Assembly (NCBI GenBank): GCA_965199665.1
Contig: OZ241208.1
Location: forward strand, 3,224,001-3,288,000
Source: JAVVHH01 sp965199665
GTDB lineage: Bacteria > Pseudomonadota > Alphaproteobacteria > Acetobacterales > Acetobacteraceae
Length of the DNA: 64,000 nucleotides
Direction of reading: 5' to 3'
The translations under genes and the position numbers were made by a program. The notes under the pieces were generated by a model. That model saw only the letters and a list, made by a program, of their open reading frames with translations. It was not told where the DNA came from and made no database searches. Of this stretch, positions 15,652 to 25,600 are shown one piece after another (position 1 is the first letter of the stretch; every line of letters begins with the position of its first letter).

Positions 15652-16060
15652 CCCGCTGCAGGTCGCTTCATTTCGCACGCGAGCAGGAACGCGGCATCCT
15701 CGGTCAGCGCGGCATCGGGTTCGATCCTCGGCGACAGTGCGGTGCGCAACTCCCAATCTATATAGTCGCGCTGCCTGTCGCGCAGGCCGCCAGACTCAGG
15801 TACGGTGGTGCGGTCGCCGATGCCTGCATCAGCGGGCGTCTCAGGTCGTTACGCAGCTTGGGGTGACCGATTAGGATTACGGCCAGTTGATCGCTGCCCT
15901 CAGTAACAAGCTCAACGACGCGCTTGAGCGCGGTCAGCCTCTTAGGGTGGAGATCATGCTCGTCGTCGACGAACAGCGCGACCGGCCGCTTGGCCTTGCG
16001 GAACAGCTCCTGCAAATCACGTTCGCGCCGTTCCGAATGCTGGGTGTGATCGCGGTCTTT
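15652..16060 (-). pseudogene. Transposon AAA ATPase (TniB/ExeA-like), degenerate fragment
   Basis: The frame 15758-16015 reads AKRPVALFVDDEHDLHPKR and LAVILIGHPKLRNDLRRPL, the Walker B and sensor region of ATPases encoded by transposons. A frameshift near 15830 moves to GGLRDRQRDYIDWELRT and LTEDAAFLLACEMKRP, its usual C-terminal part. The Walker A segment is missing. It is a dead fragment of a mobile element. The plus strand 16095-16310 holds a further broken frame (DFDLREMRNSLHAIYAG) that I do not recognise. Confidence 0.7.
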
Positions 16061-16362
16061 AGGTCATGGGGAGCCGGGCATGATGCTCGGTCTCGAAGAA
16101 GCCGACATCGAGTCAAAACAATGACGGCAGCCTGGCGCTCTGGTTCAACCCGCGCGTCAACGACGCCACGGGAGAGAGCGATTTCGACCTTCGCGAGATG
16201 CGCAACTCGCTGCACGCGATCTATGCCGGGTGACGCCGGACAACATCGAGCGGCTGCGCCCGCTGGAGCTAACCGCGGAGTTCTCCAGTCGGGTTAAGCA
16301 ATCCTTAACCCTAGCGTGTTGATTTGGGAGGCAATGCAAACAAGGCCGCGTGGGCAGCTTTC

Positions 16363-18186
16363 ATGACAACGACTTCCAGCTCGGCGATAACGCATCTAGA
16401 GAAAGTTGGTGTTGGAACCGGCGTTTGGATCGCCGATTTAACGCAGCCAGTCCTAGATGTTGATCGCGCAGACTTCGCTTGGTACTACGACTGGGGACGA
16501 TTAGCTTTGCCAAGCGCATCTTCAGATAGCACCACTGCGGCTTTCATTCCGATGGTATGGGACGCAACCGACGTCACACCAGCGAATGTGGCAGCTATCA
16601 AAGCATCAAGCGCAACCGCGTTACTTGGCTTTAACGAGCCGGACAATTTAGGTCAAGCCAACATGAGTGTGAGCCAGGCACTCAGTCTTTGGCCGACGCT
16701 GATGGCCACTGGACTCCGACTTGGATCTCCTGCACCTACTCAGAACGGTGTTCTAGGAGATGCCTCCTGGCTTGGCCGATTTATGTCAGGCGCGAGAAGC
16801 CAGAACCTCAAAGTCGACTTTATAGCGGTTCATTACTATTCAACGGACCAGGACGTTGCTGGCTTCAGGAATTGGTTGGGAGCCTTATACGACCAATACA
16901 ACAAGCCGATCTGGGTTACTGAGTGGTGCCTTGCCGATTGGAGCAATCCAGGGAGATTCAGTGCTGCCGAACAAGCGTCGTTTGCACAAGCGGGCACGGC
17001 AATGATGGACAGTTTGCCTTTTGTCGAAAGGCAGGCATGGTTTGCGGCTTACAATGGTGGAGACGGGTGGGATTTAAACAGCGGGGTCTTTGATGCGAGC
17101 GGTAACCTCACCTCGGTTGGCTTGGCATTTCGCGACCTAAACACGTCGGTGCCGGGACCCACAACCTCTCAAAGCTCCGCAATTGGCCCGGACACCATCG
17201 CGGTAAACGCCTCGGCGTCGTTGGCGGGCGGCGTAGGCGCATATTTCACCTTAATCGTCGACGGTATCACCATCGGCAGCGCTACGGTCGACAGCACTTC
17301 GACCCAAGCCTACAGCTTCAACACGGCCCTGGTCGGCGGCGGCAGCGCTGCCCACGACATTCAGGTTAAGTTTGAAAACGACGCCGTCATCAACGGTCAG
17401 GACCGGAACCTTTATCTGCAATCCATCTCCGTCAACGGACAGACCACGGCTGCAACGAGTGGGGCCGAGATCTATCACGCCACCGGTAGCGCCAGCACGG
17501 GCTTCGGACCCGGCGACGTCACCAGCAGCGGCAACATGTATTGGCAGGGCGCTGCGGAGTTCAGCCTCCCCGCCGCCGCCCACAGCTCAATCGGCACCGG
17601 TGGAACCACGACAGCCGTGGGTGAGACTGCGCTCGAGCCCGCCATCCTGCGTATCATTGGCAACAAGGATGGCGGCATCACCCTACTTGGCCGCTCGGCG
17701 GCCGGCAGCACGGTGATGATCTCGGACACCAGCCTGGGTTTGAGGAAAACGCTCGGGTCGGTGACGGCCGGCAGCGACGGCGCCTTCAGCCTGACGACGC
17801 ACGACAAAGTAGAAACTGCCGCAGTCAATATCTACTCAGCGACGGCGCGCAACGCAGCAGGGCAATCAAGCGGGAGCGTCGGGCTGTTCCAGCTCAGCAG
17901 CGCCAGCTCCGACTCTCTGTCCGGCACGGCCGGGCAAGGCGACGTGTTCGCGACTTTCCTGCGCACGGGCAATGACGTGATCAGTGGATTTGAGACCACA
18001 CGCGCGGTGGGTGCGGGACATGACGTGGTGAACCTTAGCGGTACCGGCTATGGCAGCTATAGCCAAGTTGCCCCGAATATCAGCGGAACGAGTTCGGCCC
18101 TGATCCAGCTGGACGCTACGCGGTCGGTTACGCTGCTCGGCTTAGCTGCGTCGTCGCTGCAGGCGAGCGACTTCCGATTCTCCTAA
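16363..18186 (+). CDS. Predicted secreted GH128-family beta-1,3-glucanase with carbohydrate-binding module
   Basis: A 607-residue protein. Residues ~10-265 are a GH128 (Asl1-like) catalytic barrel: GFNEPDN places the acid/base at Glu92 and IWVTEWCLADW the nucleophile at Glu187. Residues ~275-365 look like a calcium-dependent xylan-binding module (IVDGITIGSATVD, FENDAVINGQDRNLYL). The rest has an Ig-like segment and a C-terminal region (GNDVISGFETTRAVGAGHDV) like type I secretion tails. There is no Sec signal peptide, consistent with type I secretion. A TTG at 16324 gives 13 more residues; I prefer ATG 16363, though neither has an ideal ribosome binding site. Confidence 0.8.
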   Translation: MTTTSSSAITHLEKVGVGTGVWIADLTQPVLDVDRADFAWYYDWGRLALPSASSDSTTAAFIPMVWDATDVTPANVAAIKASSATALLGFNEPDNLGQANMSVSQALSLWPTLMATGLRLGSPAPTQNGVLGDASWLGRFMSGARSQNLKVDFIAVHYYSTDQDVAGFRNWLGALYDQYNKPIWVTEWCLADWSNPGRFSAAEQASFAQAGTAMMDSLPFVERQAWFAAYNGGDGWDLNSGVFDASGNLTSVGLAFRDLNTSVPGPTTSQSSAIGPDTIAVNASASLAGGVGAYFTLIVDGITIGSATVDSTSTQAYSFNTALVGGGSAAHDIQVKFENDAVINGQDRNLYLQSISVNGQTTAATSGAEIYHATGSASTGFGPGDVTSSGNMYWQGAAEFSLPAAAHSSIGTGGTTTAVGETALEPAILRIIGNKDGGITLLGRSAAGSTVMISDTSLGLRKTLGSVTAGSDGAFSLTTHDKVETAAVNIYSATARNAAGQSSGSVGLFQLSSASSDSLSGTAGQGDVFATFLRTGNDVISGFETTRAVGAGHDVVNLSGTGYGSYSQVAPNISGTSSALIQLDATRSVTLLGLAASSLQASDFRFS

Positions 18187-18334
18187 GGTGTCTGAACTCG
18201 GCGTGTCGGCCTGACAGTAAGAATTGTATTTTTCTCAGGTCAAGGCCGTTTCTGACAAAGTCAGAGGGTGATACCAGCGCCTTTGGACGGCGCCAAGCGA
18301 CGCAGTTAGCCGGCATCGGTCGGCTCTCGTCGAA

Positions 18335-18553
18335 CTAATTCGGCGCCGCCGAAATTCTCCTGCATCTCTCGCACGAATAGCGGGTCTTCTGGGCTTCAAG
18401 CGAGGCTTGTTCCACCCGAAAGCCGCGGTTGCGCAGTGGTGTGACAAGCCCGCCTTGCGCGAATGCCAGCAGCGCTTCGCGCACGGGCATCGTTGAGATC
18501 CTTAGTTCGCTGGCCAGGGTTGGTCCATGGCGGCGAGGGCGGCCTGACGGCAC
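18335..18553 (-). pseudogene. GntR-family regulator remnant (DNA-binding domain only)
   Basis: The 72-residue frame contains the GntR wing and recognition helix (LASELRISTMPVREALLAF, GLVTPLRNRGFRVEQASL) and then stops. The C-terminal effector domain is absent, and the N-terminal helix upstream is out of frame. It lies beside the autotransporter promoter region. Confidence 0.6.
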
Positions 18554-18739
18554 TGACGAAAGGCGGAGCGGCGCAGACCACTTTGCAGGTGGGCCCCAAT
18601 CTGTCCGCCAAGCTGCTCATCGCGCGACACAAGCGCCGAAGATGGAACATGCCGATTAGGTGAGGCGTTGACGTTTAAGCAAAGGCCGTATTCGGAGCCA
18701 ATCGGCAAACAGGTCATCGGCAAGCAGATAAATTACAAA

Positions 18740-18767
18740 TTGCGCAACAACTAGACAGATTGCGCAA
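18740..18767. promoter_or_regulatory. Tandem palindromic operators upstream of the autotransporter
   Basis: TTGCGCAA occurs at 18740-18747 and 18760-18767 within the longer direct repeats ATTGCGCAACAA and ATTGCGCAATAA. The spacing is exactly 20 bp, about two helical turns, so two repressor dimers could bind on one face. The site is 100-130 bp before the autotransporter start and in the 5' flank of the GntR remnant. Confidence 0.5.
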
Positions 18768-18868
18768 TAAAGTTGTCGTCGACTACCAACGCCCATTGAC
18801 CTGACCCCGCACGCCGGGCTTTGTCCCCACAGTCGGTGCGCCATCAACCGACATGGAGGATGGTCCGA

Positions 18869-21800
18869 TTGTCGATCATGGTAAAACAGCTACAGCACTC
18901 AGCCGAATGCCGTCCGGTATACCGGCGCAAATTATTCTGTTCGAGCGCGATGCTTGCGCTCGCTGTCGGGATTGCTGGGCAAGCCGTATTAGCACGACCG
19001 GCCATGGCGCAGTGCAACCCCGGGGATGGCGCGCCGCCGCCGCCGCCCGCAGCCGCGGTCACGGCGGATTTTTCCAACCGGACATTTGGGTCTCCACCGA
19101 ACGCGTTCGGTGTCCAGAACAATGGGCAAGGCGGCTGTGACGGGCCGAAGAACCTCGATCCGAACGCGCAGGCACCGTTCGGTGGGCCCGGTCAGCAAGG
19201 CGGAGACGTCACGCTGACCGGAACCAACGTCAGAGTCGTCGGCGGCGCTCCACAAGGTCCGGCAGATCCGGTCCAATCGTTCTACGGCGCCTACATCAGG
19301 AGCGTCGGCGGCAACGCGGGCACCGGGGGCGAGGGAAATTACGCCGGCGGCGACGGCGGCATCGGTGGCGCCGGCGCCAGAGGCGGAAACATCTCGGTAA
19401 GGCTCGGTATCGATTTGATACCGTCGCCAACCTTCGGAGCGGTACCCTTTGGGATCAGTTTGGACGCGAGCGGAGGAAGAGGCGGTAACGGGGGTGCCAA
19501 CGATACTTCTGGCGTTTACGCCAAGGTCGCTGGCAACGGCGCTGCTGGCGGCCAGGGCGGCTCGGTGCAATTGATCGTCAGCGGCAGCATTCAGGCCAAT
19601 CTTGGCATCGTGGCGACGGCATACGGCGGCAATGGCGGTGCTGGCGGCAAGTCCGACAGTGATGACGTCGCAGACGACAAGACCGGTGGAAGCGGTGGCA
19701 AAGGGGCCGAGGGCGGCACCGTGTCGGTTCGGCTGGCGGGCGGGACGATTTCGACGTCGTCGACTGCGATCCTTGCCTTGGCCGAAGGCGGAACCGGCGG
19801 TGCCGGCGGTTCGACTGGCCCATACTTCTCGACCCAGGGTGGTGATGGCGGCGCGGGGGGCGGTGGCGGTGCCAGTGCCGTTGGAATCGATTCCGGCGCG
19901 ACGGTCCTCGTCAGCAAGAACCCGGCCAGCCTTGATTATGTCGACAGTTCCATGATCGTGCGTAGCATCGGCGGCGCTGGCGGCGCGGGGGGTCTACCCG
20001 GCGGCGCCCCTGGCCAGGGCGGTGGCAGCGGCGGCAAAGGCGGTGACGCTGGGTCGGCAACGGCTACGGTGCTCGGCACCGTCGAATTCAACGGCTTCAC
20101 CGCCATCGGCCGACTGAACGGCCCCGCCATACTTGTCCAGTCGAATGGCGGAGTTGGGGGGCCAGGTGCCGGTATCGTTGGCGCGATCATCGGCTCGCCA
20201 GGCGGCGGCGGCTTCGCCGGGGCGGGCGGTGACGCCACCCTGACCCTCGGGAACAATGCATCCGCCGCAACCGTGCGTACGACCGGCAACTTCGTCCACG
20301 GTGCGCTGGTGCAGAGCGTCGGTGGCGCTGGCGGCAACGGTGGAAGCGCCAGCTTCCTGTTCGGTGGCGGCTCCGGCGGTGCCGGAGCCGCGGGCGGCGA
20401 CGGCGGCACGGTCCAGGTCAACGGGGCGAGCGGATCGCGCGTCGTCGTCAAAGGGGACAACGCTACCGCCATCATGGCGCAAAGCATCGGCGGCGGCGGC
20501 GGCTCCGGCGGCGACGCCACCGACGTCACGGTGGGCGCGAGCTACGTGGTCGGCGGCAATGGCGGGCTGGGCGGCAACGGCGCCACGGTTCGGGTTACAC
20601 TGGACGCCGGCGTCTATGCCTCCACCAGCACCAAGGGCGGCGGAGGCATCCTGGCCCAGAGCATCGGCGGGTCCGGCGGCGTCGGCGGCAGCGCCAGCGC
20701 CAGCGGTGTCGGACTCATCTCCATGGTGGTCGGGGGCGACGCCGGCAACGGCAGTGGGAGCGGTGGCGTCACGGTCAATACCGGGGCGCTGATCACCACC
20801 TATGGCGACCACGCGGCCGGTTTGCAGGCGCAGAGCATCGGCGGCGGCGGCGGAAAGGCCGGGTCGGCGCTGTCGTTCATCACCACCGTCGGGCCGTCCG
20901 CCTCCGTTTCGGTCGGCGGACGCGGCGGCAGCGGCGGCGCGGCCGGCGAGGTGCAGGCCGTCAACACCGGCCAGATCACGACCTATGGCGCCGATGCACC
21001 CGGAGTGCTGATGCAGAGCATCGGCGGCGGCGGCGGCTCGGGCGGCGCCGCCGCCGCCCGCGCCGTCAGCCTCGCGGTGGGCAAGTACATCCCGGCAGTT
21101 TCCATCGCGGTCGCGACCGGCGGCGCGGGCGGCTCGGGCAACACGGGCGGCAAGGTCAGTCTGACGAATTCGGGACTGATCGCCACTGCTGGCGACGCTG
21201 CGTTCGGCGTGATGGCGCAATCGATCGGCGGCGGCGGCGGCACCGGCGGCGACGCGACCGGTGCGGCTTACTCAACCGGCGTATTGGGAACGGTGTCGAT
21301 CTCGGTCGGTGTCGGCGTCGGTGGCTCCGGCGGCAAGGGCGGGCTCGGGGGCGAGGTCGATTTGGCCAATGCGGGCGTGGTCGCCACGCTGGGCCACGAC
21401 GCCTATGGCGTAGTCGCGCAGTCCATCGGCGGCGGCGGCGGCATGGGCGGGGGCGGCGACGCCACGTCCTCGGCCGGAGGCGCCAAAGCGGGCCTCGGCG
21501 CCACCATCACGGTCGGCGGCGGCGGCGGCGGCGGCAACGATGGCGGTCGCGTGTCGTTGTTGAACACCGGGGCGGTGACGACGGTGGGAGACGGCGCTGA
21601 CGCCGTCTTCGCCCAGAGCGTCGGCGGCGGCGGCGGCGCAGGTCACGGCGGCGTGGGCACGGCCAACGGCAGCAAACTGGCGATCAACGTCACCCTAGGC
21701 GGTAGCGGCGGCGGTGGCGGCGACGGCGGCAAGGTCCTGGGACGGAACTACGGCAGCATCGTCACCCGCGGCACGGACGCGATCGGCCTGTCGGTGCAAA

Positions 21801-24800
21801 GCGTCGGCGGCGGCGGCGGCAGGGCGGGCAAGGCGGGTTCGACCACCGGCGGGGTCAGCCCGGCATCGAACGCCGACAATCTTTACAACGTGCTGAGCAA
21901 AGGCCTCAACTTCGGCCAGATGTCGCAGGATCTCGGCGACGGCGTGATCCAGATCGGGTCGATCGGTCAGCAGATCACCGCCACCTTCAACGAACTGAGC
22001 GGCGTCTTCAACCAGGTCGAGGCCGGGCCAGGCAGCATCGGCAATGTCGACCAACTCTCCGTCGGGGTCGCCGTCGGCGGCCGGGGCGGCGCGGCCGGCG
22101 CTGGCGGCGCAGTCGACGCCATCAACACCGGCAATATCGGCACCTTCGGCGCGCAGTCGGACGGTGTCTTCGCCCAGAGCGTGGGCGGCGGCGGCGGCAA
22201 AGGTGGTGCGGCGACCTCCACCGGCAAGGCCGGCAACGACTCCACGGCATCCACGTCGGTGGCCGTCGGCGGCAATGGCGGCGGTGGCGGCAATGGCGGC
22301 CGGGTCACGGTGACGAACGAGACCGGAAACATCCGAACCCAGGGCGTGCTGGCCTTTGCCATCGCCGCCCAGAGCATAGGCGGCGGCGGCGGCAACGGCG
22401 CCACCGCCGGCACCGTCGATGGCTCGGTTAAAAGCCTCGGCGTCGGCGTCGGCGGCAATGGCGGGTCGGGAGGCAGCGGTGGCGAAGTCCAGGTCATGAC
22501 TGGGAACGGCAGCCCCGAGGGCGGCCACATCGAGACGTCCGGCAAGCACGGCATCGGCGTGCTGGCGCAGAGCGTCGGCGCCGGCGGTGGCGTGATGCGG
22601 AACATGACCACCGACCAGACCTTCGACCCGGCGAAGATCCTCAACAACCCGCAAGGCCGCCTTGGCGACATCCAGGGTTATTCGTTTTCGTTGGGTGGCC
22701 AGAACGGGATCGGAGGCAATGGCGGTGTCGTCGGCGTCCAGGTGGAGAGCTCGATCGAGACCTCCGGCCGCGACGCGCACGGCGTCGTCGTCCAATCCAT
22801 CGGCGGCGGCGGCGGCCTGATCGCAGGCGGCCAGGCGCTCGCCCCGAAAACCGGCGGTTCCAGCGGCGCAGGCGGTTCCGGCGGCTACGTGACGGTTGAG
22901 TTGACATCCGGCGCCCGCATTGCGACCGGCGCGTCCGGCGCCTCGTTCGGCGGCGACGGTGCATACGGCATCCTGGCGCAAAGCATCGGCGGCGGCGGCG
23001 GCGTCGCGGGCGACCTGTCCAACGCGCCGCGATCCATCGGCGGCGTGGGCGCGGGCAGCGGCATCCAGTCCAGCAACGGCGACGGCGGGTTCGTGAACAT
23101 CGGCCTGCAGGATTCCAGCGTGTCGACCGTGGGTAGCCACGCGCACGGCATCTTTGCCCAAAGCATCGGCGGCGGCGGCGGCCTGGTCAATCAGGTGATC
23201 GGCACCAACGCCGATGGCTCCTCGATCGTGACCACGTCGCGCGGCAGCGCCGGCGGCGGCGGCAATGGCGGCCGTATCTCGATCGAGCTGGTGAACAGTT
23301 CGGTCTCGGCCTCTGGCGCCGGATCGGCGGGCATCCTGGCGCAAAGCGATGGCGGGTCGCGCGGCCCGATCGTCATCTCGATTGACGCCAAGTCGTCCGT
23401 CCTCGGCGGTGCGCCCGACCCGGCGGCCGGCAACCAACCGGCCCGCGAGCGCGATGCTGCGGCGATCCGCTTCCTTGGCGGCAGCGCCAACCAGCTGATC
23501 AACTACGGCACGGTCGCTGCCGCTAATAACGGCTACGCCCTGATCGCGGACGGGCCGCGGGACAACATCATCGTGACCAACGTCGGCAAGCTGACCGGCT
23601 CCGTGTCCTTCGGCGGCGGCGCGGGCAACGTCCTCGACAACCGGGCCGGCGGTGTTCTCGACGCGCCCGAAACGCTCGACCTGAACGGCGGCCTGCTCCG
23701 CAATGCCGGCACGCTGCGCCTCGGCGGCGTCGGCACGACCGGCCCGACCACGCTGACCGGCGATCTGATCCAGACGCCGGACGGCACCATCCTGGTCGAC
23801 GCCGCCGCTTCCGCCGCGTCGGGGAACCGCATCGTCGTGAAAGGGCACGTCACCTTGTCCGGCGTCGTGGTGCCGGTCGTGTCGGGCGCCGCCAGCCTGA
23901 AGCCGGGCTCGACGCAGGCGACGTTCCTGACGGCGACGGACGGCGTTGTGCAGGATGGCGTGCGGGTGTCGCTCGCAGGCACGCCGGTGGCGCGGTACGC
24001 GCTCGCCACTCCGGACGGCAACACCCTAGCGCTGCGATACACCGTGGATTACTCGGCGTCCGACGTGCTCCGGGCGAGCGGCGTTGCGTCCCCCAACCGA
24101 GGAGAAGTCGGCCGTGCGCTGAACCAGATCCTGTCGGGTGACGCACCTGGCTTTTCCGTGCTGGCCAGTCGCCTGGCCACGGTCACCACCGCCGATGGCG
24201 TGGCTTCACTGCTCGACGTGCTGTCCGGCGAAGTGGCGGCCAGCGTGCAGCAGACGTCGTTCGCGGCGCAGCAGGCGTTCGCCACCACGCTGCTGCGCCA
24301 TGCGGTCGGCCGCGGCACGGGGGCGTCGCAAGCTGCCTCCTACGCCGAGGCTTCGCTCGACCCGGTGGCGGGCCCGCCACTCAATCAGGACGGCGTCCGT
24401 GTCTGGGTGGGCGGCTTCGGCGCCAGCGACGTGCTGCGCGGCACGGCCGGTCAGGGCAGCCTCCACAGCCAGACTGCCGGCGGCCTGCTCGGACTGGACA
24501 AGTGGTTCGACGCCGACCGCATGCTCGGCATCAGCGTCGGTGGAGGCACCATCGATTTCAACGTCACCAACCGTGCGAGCCAGGGCCATTCGGCCGCGTT
24601 CAACGTCGGCCTCTATGGCCTGGCCCAGTTCGGGGACGCCTACGTCTCCGCCGCGCTCGCCTACGGCAACTACGCCGCTACCCTGCGGCGTACCGGCTTG
24701 AGCGGCATCGACGGCCTGGCGGCGACGGGTCGCGGCTCGCTGAGCAACGACGTTCTCGGCGGACGGGCGGAACTCGGTTGGCGCCGGCAGTTGGGAAGCG

Positions 24801-25243
24801 TCAGCCTGACGCCGTTCGCGTCGCTGCAGGTGGACCATCTCTGGCAAGGCAGCTTCACCGAAGGCCCAGCCGGACAAGGAAATGCCGGGGCACTGGCGCT
24901 GCAATTCGGCCGGGCCGAGCGGACTTCGGTGCCGCTGACCATCGGTGGTCGGGTCGGCGGCGGGATTCCGGTCGGAGCGGGTCGGGTCCTCGCCCTGTCG
25001 GCAGAACTGGGGTGGGTGCATGAGTTCAACCCGCAACGCTCGGTCACTGCCGCGTTCGTCGCGGCAACCGCCGTGCCGTTTCGCGTCCTGGGCGTGAGCG
25101 CGTCCCGCGACGCCGCGCAGACCAGCTTGGACGCCAAGCTGCCGATCGACCGTAACATCGCGCTGCTCGGCAGTTTCACCGGCCGCTTCTCCGGCGTCGA
25201 GACGGCGATCGGGGGCACCGGCGGCCTGCAGATAACATGGTAG
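18869..25243 (+). CDS. Giant glycine-rich autotransporter (type Va secretion)
   Basis: About 2124 residues. A long basic N-region and hydrophobic core (MLALAVGIAGQAVLARPAMA) form an extended signal peptide. The passenger (~residues 60-1800) is built from roughly 17 repeats, each ending in a QS(I/V)GGGGG-type block (AQSIGGGGGSGGDA, AQSVGGGGGAGHGG) with beta-strand segments between, so a right-handed beta-solenoid is likely. A linker with LLDVLSGEVAASVQQT leads to a C-terminal ~285-residue beta-barrel (VWVGGFGASDVL to GGLQITW) ending in Trp, as barrels inserted by Bam do. GGAGG at 18855-18859 best serves TTG 18869; ATG 18878 and ATG 18860 are alternatives. Likely an adhesin or surface-layer filament; no protease triad is seen. 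Confidence 0.9.
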   Translation: MSIMVKQLQHSAECRPVYRRKLFCSSAMLALAVGIAGQAVLARPAMAQCNPGDGAPPPPPAAAVTADFSNRTFGSPPNAFGVQNNGQGGCDGPKNLDPNAQAPFGGPGQQGGDVTLTGTNVRVVGGAPQGPADPVQSFYGAYIRSVGGNAGTGGEGNYAGGDGGIGGAGARGGNISVRLGIDLIPSPTFGAVPFGISLDASGGRGGNGGANDTSGVYAKVAGNGAAGGQGGSVQLIVSGSIQANLGIVATAYGGNGGAGGKSDSDDVADDKTGGSGGKGAEGGTVSVRLAGGTISTSSTAILALAEGGTGGAGGSTGPYFSTQGGDGGAGGGGGASAVGIDSGATVLVSKNPASLDYVDSSMIVRSIGGAGGAGGLPGGAPGQGGGSGGKGGDAGSATATVLGTVEFNGFTAIGRLNGPAILVQSNGGVGGPGAGIVGAIIGSPGGGGFAGAGGDATLTLGNNASAATVRTTGNFVHGALVQSVGGAGGNGGSASFLFGGGSGGAGAAGGDGGTVQVNGASGSRVVVKGDNATAIMAQSIGGGGGSGGDATDVTVGASYVVGGNGGLGGNGATVRVTLDAGVYASTSTKGGGGILAQSIGGSGGVGGSASASGVGLISMVVGGDAGNGSGSGGVTVNTGALITTYGDHAAGLQAQSIGGGGGKAGSALSFITTVGPSASVSVGGRGGSGGAAGEVQAVNTGQITTYGADAPGVLMQSIGGGGGSGGAAAARAVSLAVGKYIPAVSIAVATGGAGGSGNTGGKVSLTNSGLIATAGDAAFGVMAQSIGGGGGTGGDATGAAYSTGVLGTVSISVGVGVGGSGGKGGLGGEVDLANAGVVATLGHDAYGVVAQSIGGGGGMGGGGDATSSAGGAKAGLGATITVGGGGGGGNDGGRVSLLNTGAVTTVGDGADAVFAQSVGGGGGAGHGGVGTANGSKLAINVTLGGSGGGGGDGGKVLGRNYGSIVTRGTDAIGLSVQSVGGGGGRAGKAGSTTGGVSPASNADNLYNVLSKGLNFGQMSQDLGDGVIQIGSIGQQITATFNELSGVFNQVEAGPGSIGNVDQLSVGVAVGGRGGAAGAGGAVDAINTGNIGTFGAQSDGVFAQSVGGGGGKGGAATSTGKAGNDSTASTSVAVGGNGGGGGNGGRVTVTNETGNIRTQGVLAFAIAAQSIGGGGGNGATAGTVDGSVKSLGVGVGGNGGSGGSGGEVQVMTGNGSPEGGHIETSGKHGIGVLAQSVGAGGGVMRNMTTDQTFDPAKILNNPQGRLGDIQGYSFSLGGQNGIGGNGGVVGVQVESSIETSGRDAHGVVVQSIGGGGGLIAGGQALAPKTGGSSGAGGSGGYVTVELTSGARIATGASGASFGGDGAYGILAQSIGGGGGVAGDLSNAPRSIGGVGAGSGIQSSNGDGGFVNIGLQDSSVSTVGSHAHGIFAQSIGGGGGLVNQVIGTNADGSSIVTTSRGSAGGGGNGGRISIELVNSSVSASGAGSAGILAQSDGGSRGPIVISIDAKSSVLGGAPDPAAGNQPARERDAAAIRFLGGSANQLINYGTVAAANNGYALIADGPRDNIIVTNVGKLTGSVSFGGGAGNVLDNRAGGVLDAPETLDLNGGLLRNAGTLRLGGVGTTGPTTLTGDLIQTPDGTILVDAAASAASGNRIVVKGHVTLSGVVVPVVSGAASLKPGSTQATFLTATDGVVQDGVRVSLAGTPVARYALATPDGNTLALRYTVDYSASDVLRASGVASPNRGEVGRALNQILSGDAPGFSVLASRLATVTTADGVASLLDVLSGEVAASVQQTSFAAQQAFATTLLRHAVGRGTGASQAASYAEASLDPVAGPPLNQDGVRVWVGGFGASDVLRGTAGQGSLHSQTAGGLLGLDKWFDADRMLGISVGGGTIDFNVTNRASQGHSAAFNVGLYGLAQFGDAYVSAALAYGNYAATLRRTGLSGIDGLAATGRGSLSNDVLGGRAELGWRRQLGSVSLTPFASLQVDHLWQGSFTEGPAGQGNAGALALQFGRAERTSVPLTIGGRVGGGIPVGAGRVLALSAELGWVHEFNPQRSVTAAFVAATAVPFRVLGVSASRDAAQTSLDAKLPIDRNIALLGSFTGRFSGVETAIGGTGGLQITW

Positions 25244-25279
25244 GAGTGCGTCCCGGCTACACGACGGAGCGGAACATGG

Positions 25280-25600
25280 ACGTTGATGTGCCGACATCGG
25301 CGAGGTCGGGCGCATGCTGCAAGAGCTTCCGCGCTCGGCGGGCCTGGGCGAACGGCGCCTCCGCATTGACGGCCTGGCGCCAAGTAGCGCTTTCCGCCGA
25401 CGTGATCGTCGAGCCCGTCGATGCGGCCGGAATCGACGCCGAGTGGACCCAGACTCCCGATGCTGACCAAGCCCAGGTCCTGCTGTTCCTGCACGGTGGC
25501 GGCTATGTCTCCGGTTAAGATCAAAAGCTATCGCCATCTGGTCGCCCAAGCTGGATGCGGAGCGGGCACTCGGACGTTGGCGCCACATGGGTCGGAGACT
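25280..25600 (+). pseudogene. Alpha/beta-hydrolase (HSL-type esterase) N-terminal fragment, frameshifted
   Basis: Three frames together give the start of a hormone-sensitive-lipase-like esterase: GRMLQELPRSAGLGERR, then ADVIVEPVDAAGIDAEW and VLLFLHGGGYVSG (oxyanion HGGG), then KSYRHLVAQAG. At least two frameshifts and the absence of the catalytic serine region show it is dead. Confidence 0.65.

Noticed and set aside
20400..23200. Regularly spaced repeats that might be taken for a CRISPR array
   Set aside because: The period is about 180-300 bp and in frame with the passenger's QSIGGGGG blocks; they are protein repeats.
21695..23848. 717-codon open frame antisense to the autotransporter, and a 408-codon one at 19994-21220
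   Set aside because: They are by-products of the GC-rich glycine repeats read on the other strand; composition is extreme and no domain is visible.
24206..25588. 460-codon minus-strand frame over the autotransporter barrel
   Set aside because: It is antisense to a clearly coding barrel and its translation is Arg/Ala-rich shadow sequence.
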